DNA of 64,000 bases from Brevibacillus migulae (GTDB lineage: Bacteria > Bacillota > Bacilli > Brevibacillales > Brevibacillaceae), in assembly GCF_004521915.1 (NCBI RefSeq), contig NZ_SDKD01000002.1, forward strand, positions 310,862 through 374,861, in the 5' to 3' direction. Shown in pieces: positions 1-9,274 of the stretch; position 1 is the stretch's first letter; each line of letters opens with the position of its first letter. A program made the translations under genes and the position numbers. The notes below the pieces were generated by a model. The model made no database searches and was not told the DNA's origin. It saw only the letters and a list, made by a program, of their open reading frames with translations.

Positions 1-869
1 GGGCAACATCAGGTTTGATCGAGGAATTCGGAGAGGAGCGCGTGATCGATACGCCGCTCGCGGAATCTGCGATCGCAGGTGTGGCGATCGGTGCCGCAGC
101 GTATGGCATGCGCCCGATCGCAGAGATGCAATTCGCCGACTTCATCATGCCGGCAGTCAATCAGATCGTCAGTGAGGCGGCGAAAATGCGTTACCGCTCC
201 AACAACGACTGGAACTGCCCGATCACCATTCGTGCTCCTTTTGGCGGCGGCGTACACGGAGCGCTGTATCACTCCCAATCTGTGGAAGCGATGTTTAACA
301 GCACACCGGGCCTGAAAATTGTGGCGCCGTCTACACCCTATGATGCAAAAGGCTTGCTGAAAGCAGCCATTCGTGATAATGATCCCGTGCTTTTCTTTGA
401 ACATAAGCGCTGCTATCGTCTGATCAAAGGTGAAGTGCCAGATACGGACTACGTGCTGCCAATCGGCAAAGCGGATGTGAAGCGGGAAGGTACCGACATT
501 ACCGTGATCTCATACGGATTGACGCTCCATTTCGCGCTGCAGGCTGCAGAAAAGCTGGCCCAAGAAGGCATCAGCGCACACATTCTGGATCTGCGCACAC
601 TGTATCCGTTGGACAAGGAAGCGATCATCGAAGCAGCCTCCAAGACGGGAAAAGTGCTGATTGTTCATGAGGATAACAAGGAAGGCGGTATTGGCGGCGA
701 GGTGGCTGCGATTATCGCTGAACACTGCCTGTTTGATCTCGATGCGCCGATCAAACGGCTTTGCGGACCGGACGTGCCAGCCATGCCATATAGCCCGCCG
801 CTCGAAAAGGCGTTTATGCTCAATCCCGACAAAGTCTATGAAGCGATGCGCGAACTCGCATACTTCTAA
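1..869 (+). CDS. bkdAB: 2-oxoisovalerate dehydrogenase E1 component, beta subunit (5' end cut off)
   Basis: Beta subunit of the thiamine-diphosphate E1 of the branched-chain 2-oxoacid dehydrogenase complex, which decarboxylates the 2-oxoacids of Val, Leu and Ile for CoA esters and branched-chain fatty acid precursors. The frame is open from the first base, and the first visible residues (IEEFGEERVIDTPLAES) are internal to this family, so the true start lies outside the window; the TTG at base 15 is an internal leucine codon. Family landmarks include the GAAAYG/RPIAEMQF region, PFGGGVHGALYHSQS and the C-terminal IVHEDNKEGG...EVAAII segment. About 290 residues of a usual 325-330 are present. 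The E2 gene follows after 87 bp with its own AAGGAGG, as in bkd operons. Pyruvate dehydrogenase beta is the alternative; the E2 downstream and the sequence flavour favour bkd. Confidence 0.88.
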   Translation, partial: ATSGLIEEFGEERVIDTPLAESAIAGVAIGAAAYGMRPIAEMQFADFIMPAVNQIVSEAAKMRYRSNNDWNCPITIRAPFGGGVHGALYHSQSVEAMFNSTPGLKIVAPSTPYDAKGLLKAAIRDNDPVLFFEHKRCYRLIKGEVPDTDYVLPIGKADVKREGTDITVISYGLTLHFALQAAEKLAQEGISAHILDLRTLYPLDKEAIIEAASKTGKVLIVHEDNKEGGIGGEVAAIIAEHCLFDLDAPIKRLCGPDVPAMPYSPPLEKAFMLNPDKVYEAMRELAYF

Positions 870-956
870 TGTGTTCATAAAAATCGGCTACGCCTCGCCT
901 TTGGCGGAGCCTAAATCGGAAATGATATTCACTCAGGTTTACCAAGGAGGAGACCC

Positions 957-2291
957 ATGGCAACCAAAGTACTCATGCCGCAGCTGGGGGAAAGTGTTAC
1001 CGAAGGAACGATCACCAGATGGCTGGTTAAACCCGGCGATGTGGTAAGCAAATACGATCCGTTGGCAGAAGTGTCAACAGATAAAGTGAATGCAGAGGTT
1101 CCGTCCACCGTATCCGGACGAATTGCGGAAATCGTGGTAGCAGAGGGCGATACGGTATCGGTAGGTACGCACATCCTCTCGATTGAAGAAAGCGGAGAAA
1201 CGGGTGCAGCTACGGAAGCATCCGCTCCTAGCCAGCCTGCAGCCGCCGCAGCATCCCAGCAGCCAACTGCACCAGCAACTGCACCAGCAGTATCCGCACC
1301 AAAACCATTGGCAGCGGGGGCCGTGAATGAGGGGCAAAAGCAGCGCTACTCTCCGGCAGTCATGCGTCTGGCCCAAGATAATGGCATTGATCTGGCGCAT
1401 GTGAAAGGAACAGGCGCGGAGGGTCGCATTACTCGGAAAGATGTACAGCTGTTCATCGAGCAAGGTGGAATGCAGGCGACTGCTGCACCGGCAGCGCAGC
1501 AAATGACGGAAGCAGCACCAGCTCCGGTAGCAGCACCGGTCGTTCAAGCCCCAGTGAAAGAAACTGCGGGAAATGTTGATATACCAGTCGCGACAGGTGA
1601 TCAGATCATTCCGCTTACGCCTGTGCGCAAAACGATTGCCAGCCGGATGGTACAGAGCAAGCATGAAGCTCCGCATGCCTGGACCATGGTGGAAGTCGAT
1701 GTCACCAATCTCGTCAATTTCCGCAATCAGGTGAAAGATGAATTCAAACGAAAAGAAGGCGTGAACTTGACCTTCCTGCCGTTTTTCATCAAGGCTGTGG
1801 TGGAAGCGCTGAAGGAATATCCGATCCTGAACTCGACTTGGGGCGGCGACAAGATCATCGTGAAAAAAGACATCAATATCTCCATCGCGGTGGCGACAGA
1901 GGATGCCCTCTATGTGCCGGTGATCAAGGCGGCCGATCAGAAATCCGTCTATGGAATCGCAAAGTCCATCGAGGATCTGGCAAACCGCACACGAGCGGGC
2001 AAATTGACCATGGACGATATGAGCGGAGGTACCTTCACGGTGAACAACACCGGTTCCTTTGGCTCGGTTCTGTCAACGCCGATCATCAATGCGCCGCAAG
2101 CAGCGATTCTCAGTGTAGAATCCATCGTGAAACGGCCAGTGGTCGTCAATGACATGATCGCCATCCGCTCCATGGTGAATCTCTGCTTGTCGCTGGATCA
2201 CCGCATCTTGGATGGTTTGGTATGCGGACGTTTCCTGCAAAGTGTGAAGCAAAAGCTTGAAGCGATCGGACCGGAGACAAAAATCTATTAA
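957..2291 (+). CDS. bkdB: Lipoamide acyltransferase E2 of branched-chain 2-oxoacid dehydrogenase
   Basis: Core dihydrolipoyl acyltransferase (444 aa) that moves the acyl group from E1 to CoA. Domain order is clear: an N-terminal lipoyl domain (residues 1-80) with the lipoylated lysine in STDKVNAE (Lys43); an Ala/Pro-rich flexible linker (about 80-125); a peripheral subunit-binding domain (about 126-163, RYSPAVMRLAQ...GRITRKDV); a second Ala/Pro linker; and the catalytic domain ending in DHRILDG (His415, Asp419 as catalytic residues). The start is the ATG 5 bp after AAGGAGG. One lipoyl domain is typical for BkdB. Two hairpins follow the stop. A dedicated E3 (lpdV) and the E1-alpha gene would be expected upstream of the window. 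Confidence 0.93.
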   Translation: MATKVLMPQLGESVTEGTITRWLVKPGDVVSKYDPLAEVSTDKVNAEVPSTVSGRIAEIVVAEGDTVSVGTHILSIEESGETGAATEASAPSQPAAAAASQQPTAPATAPAVSAPKPLAAGAVNEGQKQRYSPAVMRLAQDNGIDLAHVKGTGAEGRITRKDVQLFIEQGGMQATAAPAAQQMTEAAPAPVAAPVVQAPVKETAGNVDIPVATGDQIIPLTPVRKTIASRMVQSKHEAPHAWTMVEVDVTNLVNFRNQVKDEFKRKEGVNLTFLPFFIKAVVEALKEYPILNSTWGGDKIIVKKDINISIAVATEDALYVPVIKAADQKSVYGIAKSIEDLANRTRAGKLTMDDMSGGTFTVNNTGSFGSVLSTPIINAPQAAILSVESIVKRPVVVNDMIAIRSMVNLCLSLDHRILDGLVCGRFLQSVKQKLEAIGPETKIY

Positions 2292-2306
2292 ACCAGAAAA
2301 GTACTA

Positions 2307-2356
2307 GGGCCCGGGAATGACAAGTTCCTGGGCCATTTGCCGTATTTCGGCAAAAA
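2307..2356 (+). terminator. Two tandem hairpins after bkdB
   Basis: A 10-bp stem GGCCCGGGAA / TTCCTGGGCC (2308-2317, 2325-2334, one G-T pair) is followed directly by a second hairpin TTTGCCG / CGGCAAA. Neither has a good T-run, so this is a likely but not canonical end of the bkd transcript. Confidence 0.5.
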
Positions 2357-2537
2357 CTTTGTAAAATTGTGTAACGAATTTCGGTTTCATCCGTTAAAGA
2401 ATATGTAGGGCTTTCGGTCTATCATAATGGGATCATAAAATATTGTGAAAAGATTCCCTAGTATCTCTATTTTATGGTAAACTGTGAGCGTTGATTCAGT
2501 TGAATACGGGTCAAAAAGATAGCTGTGGGAGGTTCTT

Positions 2538-4709
2538 ATGGAGAAGAAAAAACTACTTCCAGTGGTATTGGCAGTGACTGCCTTGGCGGCAACTCCGTTC
2601 ACAAATGCGCCAAAGGCTTATGCGATTGACGATTTGGATATTGAAGCAGACGATTACGATACCGAAGCCGAAGCCGAGTATACCATCACCTTTACTCTTG
2701 AAGAAGAGCTTGAGGATGGTGACGAGATCACTGTTGAATTCGACAGTGACTTCGATCTTGACGAAGTAGAGGAAGATGATGTCGAAGCAGAAGTAGATGG
2801 TTCTACTGAGGATGACATCGACGTAAGTGGTAACACGGTTACTATTACTGTTTCGGAAGATTACTCCGAAGGCGATGACGTTGAAATTACCATTCCTAAC
2901 GTTATTAATCCGGAAGATGACGATGATTATGAAATTTCTGTGGAAACAGACAATGAAGATGAAGAAAGCGAAACCATCGAAATCGGCGATGACGCGGATA
3001 ATGATGACGATGACGATGACGACGATGATGACGGCGACTTCGAAGTAGATTTGAGTGAAGATGAAGAAGATAAAAAATCCGGCTACGATCTTGGTACGAT
3101 CGACCTGAGTGATGAAGATCAAGAACTCGAAGATGGAGCAGAGGTCGTCGTATCCTTCCCGGATGAAGATATGTTGCCTGATGAAGATGATTATGAAGAA
3201 GGCGATATTACTATCAACGGGGAAGATGTGGAAGAAGGCGATATCGAGATCGATGGAAACGAAATCACTTTGACGATTCCAGATGGCTTGGAAGGGGAAG
3301 ACGAGCTCGAAATCGAATTCGACGAAGACTTCGGCATCCGCAACCCAATGGCGGACGATGACTATACCATTACAGTAGAATACGACGGTGAAGAGTATGA
3401 ATCCGAAGAGTTTGAAATCGTAGATAAAAACGGAAACAGCACATCCAATTCCAAATCCGACTCCAATTTCGGTGTCACGCTGTCTGACTCCAACGCGGGT
3501 TCCCGCAGCAGCTATACCATTGAAGCGGACTTTGGCAGCAAATACAAGCTTGAACCAGGTAAGGATGTGATCGTGACATTCCCTACCTCTGAAATGCTTC
3601 CTCCAAGCATCGATAAGAGCAGCGTATTTGTAAACGGAAAAGAATCAAAAGGGATCTACATTAACGGCAACAAAGTATACGTTACAGCCCCTGACAGCGT
3701 GTCCAAATCAGGTAAAGTGAAAGTATCCTTTGGCTACTATTCCTGGATCACCAACCCGAAAACAGCAGGCAGCTACGATATCGCGATGAGCGTGAGCGGA
3801 AAAACCATCACGTCCAAAAAATTCTCGATTACCGGTACGCCAATTGTCCAACAGCCAGTGGTAACTCCGCCGGTCGTTCCTGTAACTCCTGTGGTCGCAG
3901 CGGATAACAGCCAAGCGCTTGTAACAAAGACGAAAGCCGGTCTCAACCAAGTAACGGGCTTCAACATCCAGGTGAAACAAGTGGGCGAGCAATTGGTTGC
4001 AGGCAAAGATTATCTGCAAGTGACCCTGCCAGTCGGCTTTAAAGTACCTACCGCGATCCCAATCACAAACACATCGGTAAATGGTGTATATCCAAGCAAA
4101 GTGGTTGTAAGCGGTCAAAACATCTTGATCTATCCAAAACAAAACATCGCGCAAAACGCGCCGGCGACCATCATTATTACGGAAGCGGCGAAAATCACTA
4201 ACCCAGCGGTGAAAAACGTGTACTCGGTAGGCGTATCGACTTCCGCTCACAAAGGCCCGTTGTTCTCCCGCTTGGTCGGCATTGGTGGTGCGGTAGTGCC
4301 AGCTGTGACACCAGCTCCAACGCCAGCCGTGACATTCCCAGTCAATGCGGCGCGCATCAAGGTAGGTGTAGCGAACTTTACGCTTCGCGGCAACACGTAT
4401 CCGCTGAAAGCTGCTCCATTCCTGGCGAATGGCACGACTACAGCGGTGCCGGCTCAGTTCTTTAAAGAAGCATTGGCCATGAGCACGATCTGGAACAACA
4501 ATACAGTGTCCATCGTGAGCGGCACAACAGCAATGCGCTTCACAGTCGGTTCCAACATCGCTCGCGTTGGTACACAAAGCGTGGTTATGCCAGCGGCCGT
4601 AACGCTGCAAAACGGAATGCCAATGATTCCGCTGAAATTTGTGGCTGATCAGGTTGGCTACAAAGTCTTGTGGGATGCAAAAACATCCAGTGTGGGTGTA
4701 TTCAAATAA
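2538..4709 (+). CDS. Secreted, hyperacidic repeat protein with C-terminal copper amine oxidase N-like domain
   Basis: A 723-residue exported protein of unknown function. Residues 1-29 form a Sec signal peptide (KKK start, hydrophobic core, AYA cleavage site). Four similar beta-rich segments follow, at about 30-150, 167-297, 300-432 and 459-587. Each contains a [VS][SND]G[NQ] beta-strand motif and, near its end, an [I/V]xNP...Y motif (NVINPEDDDDY, GIRNPMADDDY, WITNPKTAGSY, KITNPAVKNVY). Segments 1 and 2 are packed with Asp/Glu and are joined by a near-pure Asp run (about 151-166). Segments 3 and 4 are neutral to basic. A Pro/Val linker separates 3 from 4, and the last about 115 residues resemble the copper amine oxidase N-terminal domain often found on Bacillales surface proteins. 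Calcium binding or a cell-envelope role is a guess. It has a good AGGTTCTT-region start (ATG after GGGAGG) and its own terminator, so it is monocistronic. Confidence 0.8.
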   Translation: MEKKKLLPVVLAVTALAATPFTNAPKAYAIDDLDIEADDYDTEAEAEYTITFTLEEELEDGDEITVEFDSDFDLDEVEEDDVEAEVDGSTEDDIDVSGNTVTITVSEDYSEGDDVEITIPNVINPEDDDDYEISVETDNEDEESETIEIGDDADNDDDDDDDDDDGDFEVDLSEDEEDKKSGYDLGTIDLSDEDQELEDGAEVVVSFPDEDMLPDEDDYEEGDITINGEDVEEGDIEIDGNEITLTIPDGLEGEDELEIEFDEDFGIRNPMADDDYTITVEYDGEEYESEEFEIVDKNGNSTSNSKSDSNFGVTLSDSNAGSRSSYTIEADFGSKYKLEPGKDVIVTFPTSEMLPPSIDKSSVFVNGKESKGIYINGNKVYVTAPDSVSKSGKVKVSFGYYSWITNPKTAGSYDIAMSVSGKTITSKKFSITGTPIVQQPVVTPPVVPVTPVVAADNSQALVTKTKAGLNQVTGFNIQVKQVGEQLVAGKDYLQVTLPVGFKVPTAIPITNTSVNGVYPSKVVVSGQNILIYPKQNIAQNAPATIIITEAAKITNPAVKNVYSVGVSTSAHKGPLFSRLVGIGGAVVPAVTPAPTPAVTFPVNAARIKVGVANFTLRGNTYPLKAAPFLANGTTTAVPAQFFKEALAMSTIWNNNTVSIVSGTTAMRFTVGSNIARVGTQSVVMPAAVTLQNGMPMIPLKFVADQVGYKVLWDAKTSSVGVFK

Positions 4710-4718
4710 TCAGCAAAA

Positions 4719-4756
4719 GAAAGGCCCCTTGCATAAGCAGGGGCTTTTCCTTTTTA
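4719..4756 (+). terminator. Rho-independent terminator of the acidic protein gene
   Basis: GCCCCTTGC and GCAGGGGC pair around an ATAA loop (one bulged T), and the stem runs into a TTTTCCTTTTT tract. It lies 10 bp after the stop and also faces the end of the small minus-strand gene at 4769. Confidence 0.85.
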
Positions 4757-4768
4757 TTCAGTTGAAAA

Positions 4769-4858
4769 TCATGGTTGGAAATACGTAATGGTTGGAATGA
4801 CCAAAGACAGGACAAGCAGTCCAATCAAGACTTTCGCAACGACTGATTGCATTTTCAT
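4769..4858 (-). CDS. 29-residue single-pass membrane peptide, possibly Prli42-like
   Basis: A short gene on the minus strand with a strong ribosome site: AGGAGG lies 7 nt before the ATG at 4858. The product has 29 residues: a short polar N-terminus with a lysine (MKMQSVVAK), one hydrophobic stretch (VLIGLLVLSLVIPTI) and a short tail. This is the shape of a single-pass membrane miniprotein. Size, topology and a position next to methylmalonyl-CoA/carboxylase genes recall Prli42, the stressosome membrane anchor of Listeria and Bacillus, but I cannot verify sequence identity and the resemblance is only general. It is transcribed towards the acidic protein gene and shares the terminator hairpin between them. 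Confidence 0.6.
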   Translation of the reverse strand: MKMQSVVAKVLIGLLVLSLVIPTITYFQP

Positions 4859-4987
4859 TCCACTACCTCCTTATACAATCCAGCTTCAATCAGAGCGAAT
4901 AATGCGTGGAAAAGTTGAGTGGCTGTGCTAATATGAAAAGAGGGAGCTTTAACAACCCACGTGTAATGGAGAAGGAGCGTGTCACCC

Positions 4988-6640
4988 TTGTCTACTCAAA
5001 ATTTTACCGAACACTATCAGAAGTGGCAACAACAGTTGAAGGATAGATTGGAAAAATCACCTGAACGCAAAAGTCACTTTGCCACTTCATCTGAAATCGA
5101 AGTGGATACGGTCTATGTCCCCGAAACAATTGATGGCGCTTACATGGAAAAGGTTGGATTTCCGGGTGAGTACCCATATACCCGCGGCGTGCAGCCCAAC
5201 ATGTATCGAGGCCGCCTATGGACGATGAGGCAGTATGCGGGTTTTGGTTCTGCAGAGGAGACGAATCAGCGTTTTCGTTATCTTTTGGATCAAGGGCAAA
5301 CAGGACTCAGCGTCGCCTTCGACCTGCCTACGCAGATTGGATATGACTCTGATGATCCGATGGCGACTGGTGAAGTGGGCAAGGTGGGAGTGGCGATTGA
5401 TTCGTTGGAGGATATGGAGACACTCCTAGCGGGCATTCCGCTGGACAAAGTCAGCACGTCGATGACGATCAATGCCCCGGCTTCGGTTTTGCTGGCGATG
5501 TATATAGCGGTTGGAGAAAAGCAAGGGGTCCCTTCGCATAAATTGTCGGGAACGGTACAAAACGATATTTTAAAGGAATATATTGCCAGAGGCACTTATA
5601 TTTATCCGCCCAAGCCTTCGATGCGGCTGATCACGGATATTTTCGCGTATTGTGCAGAGCATGTTCCGAAATGGAATACGATCAGCATCAGCGGCTATCA
5701 CATCCGGGAAGCGGGTTCCACGGCGGTTCAAGAGGTTGCCTTTACGTTAGCGGACGGGATCGCGTATGTAGAAGCGGCGATTCAGGCCGGTCTGGATATC
5801 GATCGTTTCGCTCCGCAGCTTTCGTTCTTTTTTAATGGCCATAACCATTTCTTTGAGGAAATCGCCAAGTTCCGGGCAGCTAGAAGGATCTGGGCACGTA
5901 TGATGCGTGAACGTTATGGCGCAAAAAATCCGAAATCATGGCAATTCCGTGTGCATACCCAGACGGGTGGGTCTACGTTAACGGCACAGCAGCCTGACAA
6001 CAACATCGTTCGGGTCACGCTTCAAGCCTTGGCCGCTGTTTTGGGAGGCACACAGAGCTTGCATACGAATTCGCGGGATGAAGCGCTTGCGCTGCCAACC
6101 GAGGAGTCGGCCCGTATCGCATTGCGGACCCAACAAATCATCGCCTATGAAAGCGGTGTGACCGATACGGTTGATCCGCTGGCAGGTTCCTATTATGTGG
6201 AATATTTGACGGATCAAATTGAGCTGAAGGCACTCGAATATATGGAGAAAATCGAAAAGATGGGCGGCGCGGTAGCGGCCGTAGAAGCTGGCTACATGCA
6301 GCGCGAGATCCACAAGCAGGCATACGAGACACAGCGCAAGATCGAAAGCGGAGAAGAGGTTGTAGTCGGCATGAACAGCTTTAAGCTGGAGAATGAGCCG
6401 CAACCGGAATTATTGCGGGTTGATCCGGCATTGGGCCGTAAACAAAAAGAGAAGCTGCAAGAGCTGCGTGCGCGTCGGGATAACGCTGCAGTTGAACAAA
6501 CGCTCAGTCGTTTGAAAGCAGGCGCGGAAGGATCGGACAATTTGATGCCGCTGATTCTGGATTGTGTGCGCCAGTACGCGACCATTGGGGAGATTTGCGG
6601 AGTACTGCGCAGCGTATTTGGCGAATACCGTGCGATCTAG
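4988..6640 (+). CDS. mutB: Methylmalonyl-CoA mutase, large (catalytic) subunit
   Basis: Barrel subunit of the two-protein type of B12-dependent methylmalonyl-CoA mutase (550 aa; the B12 domain is in the next gene). It interconverts (R)-methylmalonyl-CoA and succinyl-CoA. Counted from the TTG at 4988, Gln191, Arg201, Tyr237 and His238 ([21 protein letters not shown]) sit at a constant offset of 6 from Gln197, Arg207, Tyr243 and His244 of the Propionibacterium enzyme. The same offset puts Tyr83 (TMRQYAGF) at Tyr89. Tyr plus Arg at these two sites is the methylmalonyl-CoA signature; isobutyryl-CoA mutase has Phe/Gln and 2-hydroxyisobutyryl-CoA mutase Ile/Gln. I prefer TTG 4988 to GTG 4979 because GAAGGAG ends one base before the GTG but 10 bases before the TTG. 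It heads a three-gene propionate operon. Confidence 0.92.
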   Translation: MSTQNFTEHYQKWQQQLKDRLEKSPERKSHFATSSEIEVDTVYVPETIDGAYMEKVGFPGEYPYTRGVQPNMYRGRLWTMRQYAGFGSAEETNQRFRYLLDQGQTGLSVAFDLPTQIGYDSDDPMATGEVGKVGVAIDSLEDMETLLAGIPLDKVSTSMTINAPASVLLAMYIAVGEKQGVPSHKLSGTVQNDILKEYIARGTYIYPPKPSMRLITDIFAYCAEHVPKWNTISISGYHIREAGSTAVQEVAFTLADGIAYVEAAIQAGLDIDRFAPQLSFFFNGHNHFFEEIAKFRAARRIWARMMRERYGAKNPKSWQFRVHTQTGGSTLTAQQPDNNIVRVTLQALAAVLGGTQSLHTNSRDEALALPTEESARIALRTQQIIAYESGVTDTVDPLAGSYYVEYLTDQIELKALEYMEKIEKMGGAVAAVEAGYMQREIHKQAYETQRKIESGEEVVVGMNSFKLENEPQPELLRVDPALGRKQKEKLQELRARRDNAAVEQTLSRLKAGAEGSDNLMPLILDCVRQYATIGEICGVLRSVFGEYRAI

Positions 6641-6720
6641 CCCGATTCCCGAAGCGATTCATTTGAACTGAATATGATGAATACGATCGTTATCCATCGA
6701 ATGGCGAGGAGGAGCAGTAG

Positions 6721-7563
6721 ATGAGTCAAAAGATACGGGTCTTGGTAGCAAAGCCGGGCTTGGACGGCCATGATCGCGGAGCATTGGTGGTTGCGCAAGC
6801 GCTGCGCGATGAAGGAATGGAAGTGGTATATACGGGGCTGCGCCAGACGCCAGCCCAGATCGCAAATGCGGCGATTCAGGAGGATGTCGATTGCATTGGG
6901 CTTTCCTGTTTGTCGGGGGCCCATAATGAGCTCTTTCCGGAAGTGGTTCGCTTGTTGCGGGAGCAGGGCGCGGATGACATCCTGGTCATTGGCGGAGGGG
7001 TAATTCCCCAAGAAGACATCCCTTACCTGAAAACACAGGGTATCGCGGAAGTCTTTACTCCCGGCACACCGACCACTGTCACAGCAGAATATATCCGCGC
7101 ACATGTGAAGCGGAAGAAAACGAGCTTTGTCCAACCTCCTAACAAGATCGCCCATATTGGCATAGCGGTATCCAGCATCGACGCGGCTTTGCCCTTTTAC
7201 ACCGAGCAGCTGGGGCTTACCTTGCTCGGCAGGGAGACGGTAGAGAGCGAGCAGGTACAGATCGCTTTTTTGGCGATCGGAGAAACGCGTATCGAATTAT
7301 TGGAGCCGCTTGGGCCAACCAGTCCGATTGCAAAATTTATGGAAAAACGCGGGGAAGGCATTCATCATATCGCGCTGGATGTGGACGATATCGAAGAGCG
7401 ACTTGTGCAGCTCAAGGCAAATGGTGTGGCTGTTTTGAATGACACACCGAAAATCGGGGCGCATCAAGCGCAAATCGCCTTTTTGCATCCAAAGGCAGCA
7501 CATGGTGTATTGTATGAACTGTGCCAATATCCCGAGACGAAGGGAGAGAATGAGAACGAATGA
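6721..7563 (+). CDS. Fusion of mutase B12-binding subunit and methylmalonyl-CoA epimerase
   Basis: One 280-residue protein carries two functions that are often separate. Residues 1-130 are the cobalamin-binding small subunit of methylmalonyl-CoA mutase: the DxHxxG motif is Asp15-Gly-His17-Asp-Arg-Gly20, and the SCLSGAH and VIGGG motifs of the Rossmann-like B12 fold follow. After a short basic linker, residues about 143-272 form a vicinal-oxygen-chelate methylmalonyl-CoA epimerase. Its expected metal ligands are all visible: His in IAHIGIAV, Gln in EQVQIAF, His in GIHHIALDV and Glu in GVLYELCQ. The protein should complete the upstream mutase and racemise methylmalonyl-CoA for it. It starts with ATG after GGAGGAGCAGTAG and overlaps the next gene by 4 bp (ATGA), pointing to translational coupling. 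Confidence 0.9.
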   Translation: MSQKIRVLVAKPGLDGHDRGALVVAQALRDEGMEVVYTGLRQTPAQIANAAIQEDVDCIGLSCLSGAHNELFPEVVRLLREQGADDILVIGGGVIPQEDIPYLKTQGIAEVFTPGTPTTVTAEYIRAHVKRKKTSFVQPPNKIAHIGIAVSSIDAALPFYTEQLGLTLLGRETVESEQVQIAFLAIGETRIELLEPLGPTSPIAKFMEKRGEGIHHIALDVDDIEERLVQLKANGVAVLNDTPKIGAHQAQIAFLHPKAAHGVLYELCQYPETKGENENE

Positions 7564-9116
7564 GCGACAGCATGTATGAAAAAATCGATGAACTCTATGA
7601 ACGCAAACGAAAAGTCGAATTGGGCGGCGGTGATGAGCGGATCGCAGCCCAGCACAAAAGGGGCAAACTGACAGCGCGAGAACGTCTCGATATTTTGCTC
7701 GACCCGGACAGCTTTGTGGAGCTGCAGCCGTTTGTGAAGCATCGCGCCACCAATTTCGGTCTGGACAAGCTGGACGCGCCTGGGGAAGGTGTCGTGACCG
7801 GATATGGAAAGATTCATGGCCGCCTTACCTACGTTTTCGCGCAGGATTTTACCGTATTCGGCGGTGCGCTCGGCGAAATGCATGCCAAAAAGATTGCGAA
7901 CATCATGGATCTTGCAGCGAAAAATGGTGCGCCCGTGATCGGGTTGAACGACTCGGGAGGAGCGCGTATTCAAGAAGGCGTCGTTTCTCTGGATGGCTAT
8001 GGTCATATTTTTTACCGCAACTCGATCTACTCCGGTGTGATTCCGCAAATCTCGGTCATTCTCGGTCCGTGTGCAGGCGGCGCCGTGTATTCCCCGGCGA
8101 TTACCGACTTTGTTTTCATGGTAGAACAGACGTCACAGATGTTTATTACCGGGCCGAAAGTGATTGAAACAGTGACCGGCGAAAAGATCAGCAGCGAAGA
8201 TTTGGGCGGGGCATCGGTCCATTCCGCCAAGAGCGGCAACGCGCATTTTACTGCAGCCACCGAAGAAGAGGTGCTGATGCAAGTGCGCGAGCTGATGGGT
8301 TACCTGCCGCAAAACTATCGGGAAGAGCCGCAGCGCCTCGCGTATGAAGGGGACAGAGGGGATTGGATCGAGGAGATCATCGATGCGGTTCCGGTGGCAG
8401 GCACCAAGGTGTACGATGTGAAAAAAGTGCTGAAGCTGATTTTGGACAATGGCGAGTTTTTAGAGGTGCAGCCTGATTTTGCCCGCAATATCGTCGTTGG
8501 CTTTGGACGAATCGACGGGCAGGCAGTCGGGTTGATCGCCAATCAGCCAAAAGTGATGGCAGGCGGGCTCGACATTGATTCTTCGGACAAATTGGCTCGC
8601 TTCATCCGAACATGTGACTGCTACAATATTCCGCTCATTACGTTTGTAGACGTAACCGGATTTTTCCCAGGCATCAACCAAGAGCATGGGGGCATCATCC
8701 GCCACGGGGCAAAAATTCTGTATGCGTATTCGGAAGCAACCGTGCCGAAAATCTCCGTCATTACCCGCAAAGCTTATGGCGGCGCTTATGTGGCGCTAAA
8801 CTCCAAAGCGATTGGCGCGGATGTGGTGTATGCATGGCCGAATGCGGAGATTGCCGTCATGGGACCAGAAGGGGCGGCAAACATCATATTTGCGAGGGAA
8901 ATCGAGCAGAGCGACAATCCGCAGGCGATGAGGCAGGCGAAAATCACGGAGTATCGTGAAAAATTTGCCAATCCGTACGTGGCGGCTGAGCATGGCATGG
9001 TCGATGATGTAATCGATCCTCGGGAGACTCGCAAATATCTTAAACGCTCGCTGGAGATGCTTGCGACCAAGCAGGAAAAGCGTCCGGACAAAAAACACGG
9101 CAACATACCCCTGTAA
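7560..9116 (+). CDS. mmdA: Acyl-CoA carboxylase carboxyltransferase subunit (propionyl-/methylmalonyl-CoA type)
   Basis: A 518-residue biotin-dependent carboxyltransferase of the propionyl-CoA carboxylase beta / methylmalonyl-CoA decarboxylase alpha family, equivalent to B. subtilis YqjD. Two crotonase-fold halves are visible. The first has the acyl-CoA oxyanion-hole region [12 protein letters not shown] and [12 protein letters not shown]; the second has [16 protein letters not shown] and [14 protein letters not shown]. It overlaps the epimerase fusion by 4 bp. With the mutase and epimerase it forms a propionyl-CoA to succinyl-CoA route, or the reverse. No biotin carboxylase or biotin carrier is in the window, so the partner subunits must lie elsewhere, and carboxylase versus decarboxylase use cannot be settled here. 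Confidence 0.9.
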   Translation: MSDSMYEKIDELYERKRKVELGGGDERIAAQHKRGKLTARERLDILLDPDSFVELQPFVKHRATNFGLDKLDAPGEGVVTGYGKIHGRLTYVFAQDFTVFGGALGEMHAKKIANIMDLAAKNGAPVIGLNDSGGARIQEGVVSLDGYGHIFYRNSIYSGVIPQISVILGPCAGGAVYSPAITDFVFMVEQTSQMFITGPKVIETVTGEKISSEDLGGASVHSAKSGNAHFTAATEEEVLMQVRELMGYLPQNYREEPQRLAYEGDRGDWIEEIIDAVPVAGTKVYDVKKVLKLILDNGEFLEVQPDFARNIVVGFGRIDGQAVGLIANQPKVMAGGLDIDSSDKLARFIRTCDCYNIPLITFVDVTGFFPGINQEHGGIIRHGAKILYAYSEATVPKISVITRKAYGGAYVALNSKAIGADVVYAWPNAEIAVMGPEGAANIIFAREIEQSDNPQAMRQAKITEYREKFANPYVAAEHGMVDDVIDPRETRKYLKRSLEMLATKQEKRPDKKHGNIPL

Positions 9117-9132
9117 ATATCTTTTTACTGGA

Positions 9133-9161
9133 TGGAGAAAATTACCCAATTGGATTATACT
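9133..9161 (+). promoter_or_regulatory. Possible SigA promoter before the M20 peptidase
   Basis: TGGAGA and TATACT are 17 bp apart, 114 bp before the peptidase start. The -10 is good and the -35 fair. No terminator is seen after the carboxyltransferase, so read-through is also possible. Confidence 0.35.
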
Positions 9162-9274
9162 TAGAGAACTACGACTTTCCGTCTTGCTTCTCTGACGTGA
9201 GAGCCTATACTTGCCCATGAGACAGGCCAGCGCCTGACCGTGGGTTGAATACATATGTGTAGGGGGAATTAGCC

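Noticed and set aside
2553..3122. A 189-codon frame antisense to the acidic protein gene.
   Set aside because: It is the mirror of the repetitive GAT/GAA codons, giving Ile/Val/Phe-rich nonsense, with no ribosome site.
5290..6585. Several long frames antisense to the methylmalonyl-CoA mutase gene.
   Set aside because: They lack ribosome sites and known domains and lie opposite a well-supported gene.
4988..6640. Possibility that the mutase is an isobutyryl- or hydroxyisobutyryl-CoA mutase, because RGVQ replaces the RGPY of human mutase.
   Set aside because: The specificity residues are Tyr83 (in MRQY) and Arg201 at a constant offset from Tyr89/Arg207 of methylmalonyl-CoA mutase; the RGPY tyrosine is not the diagnostic one.
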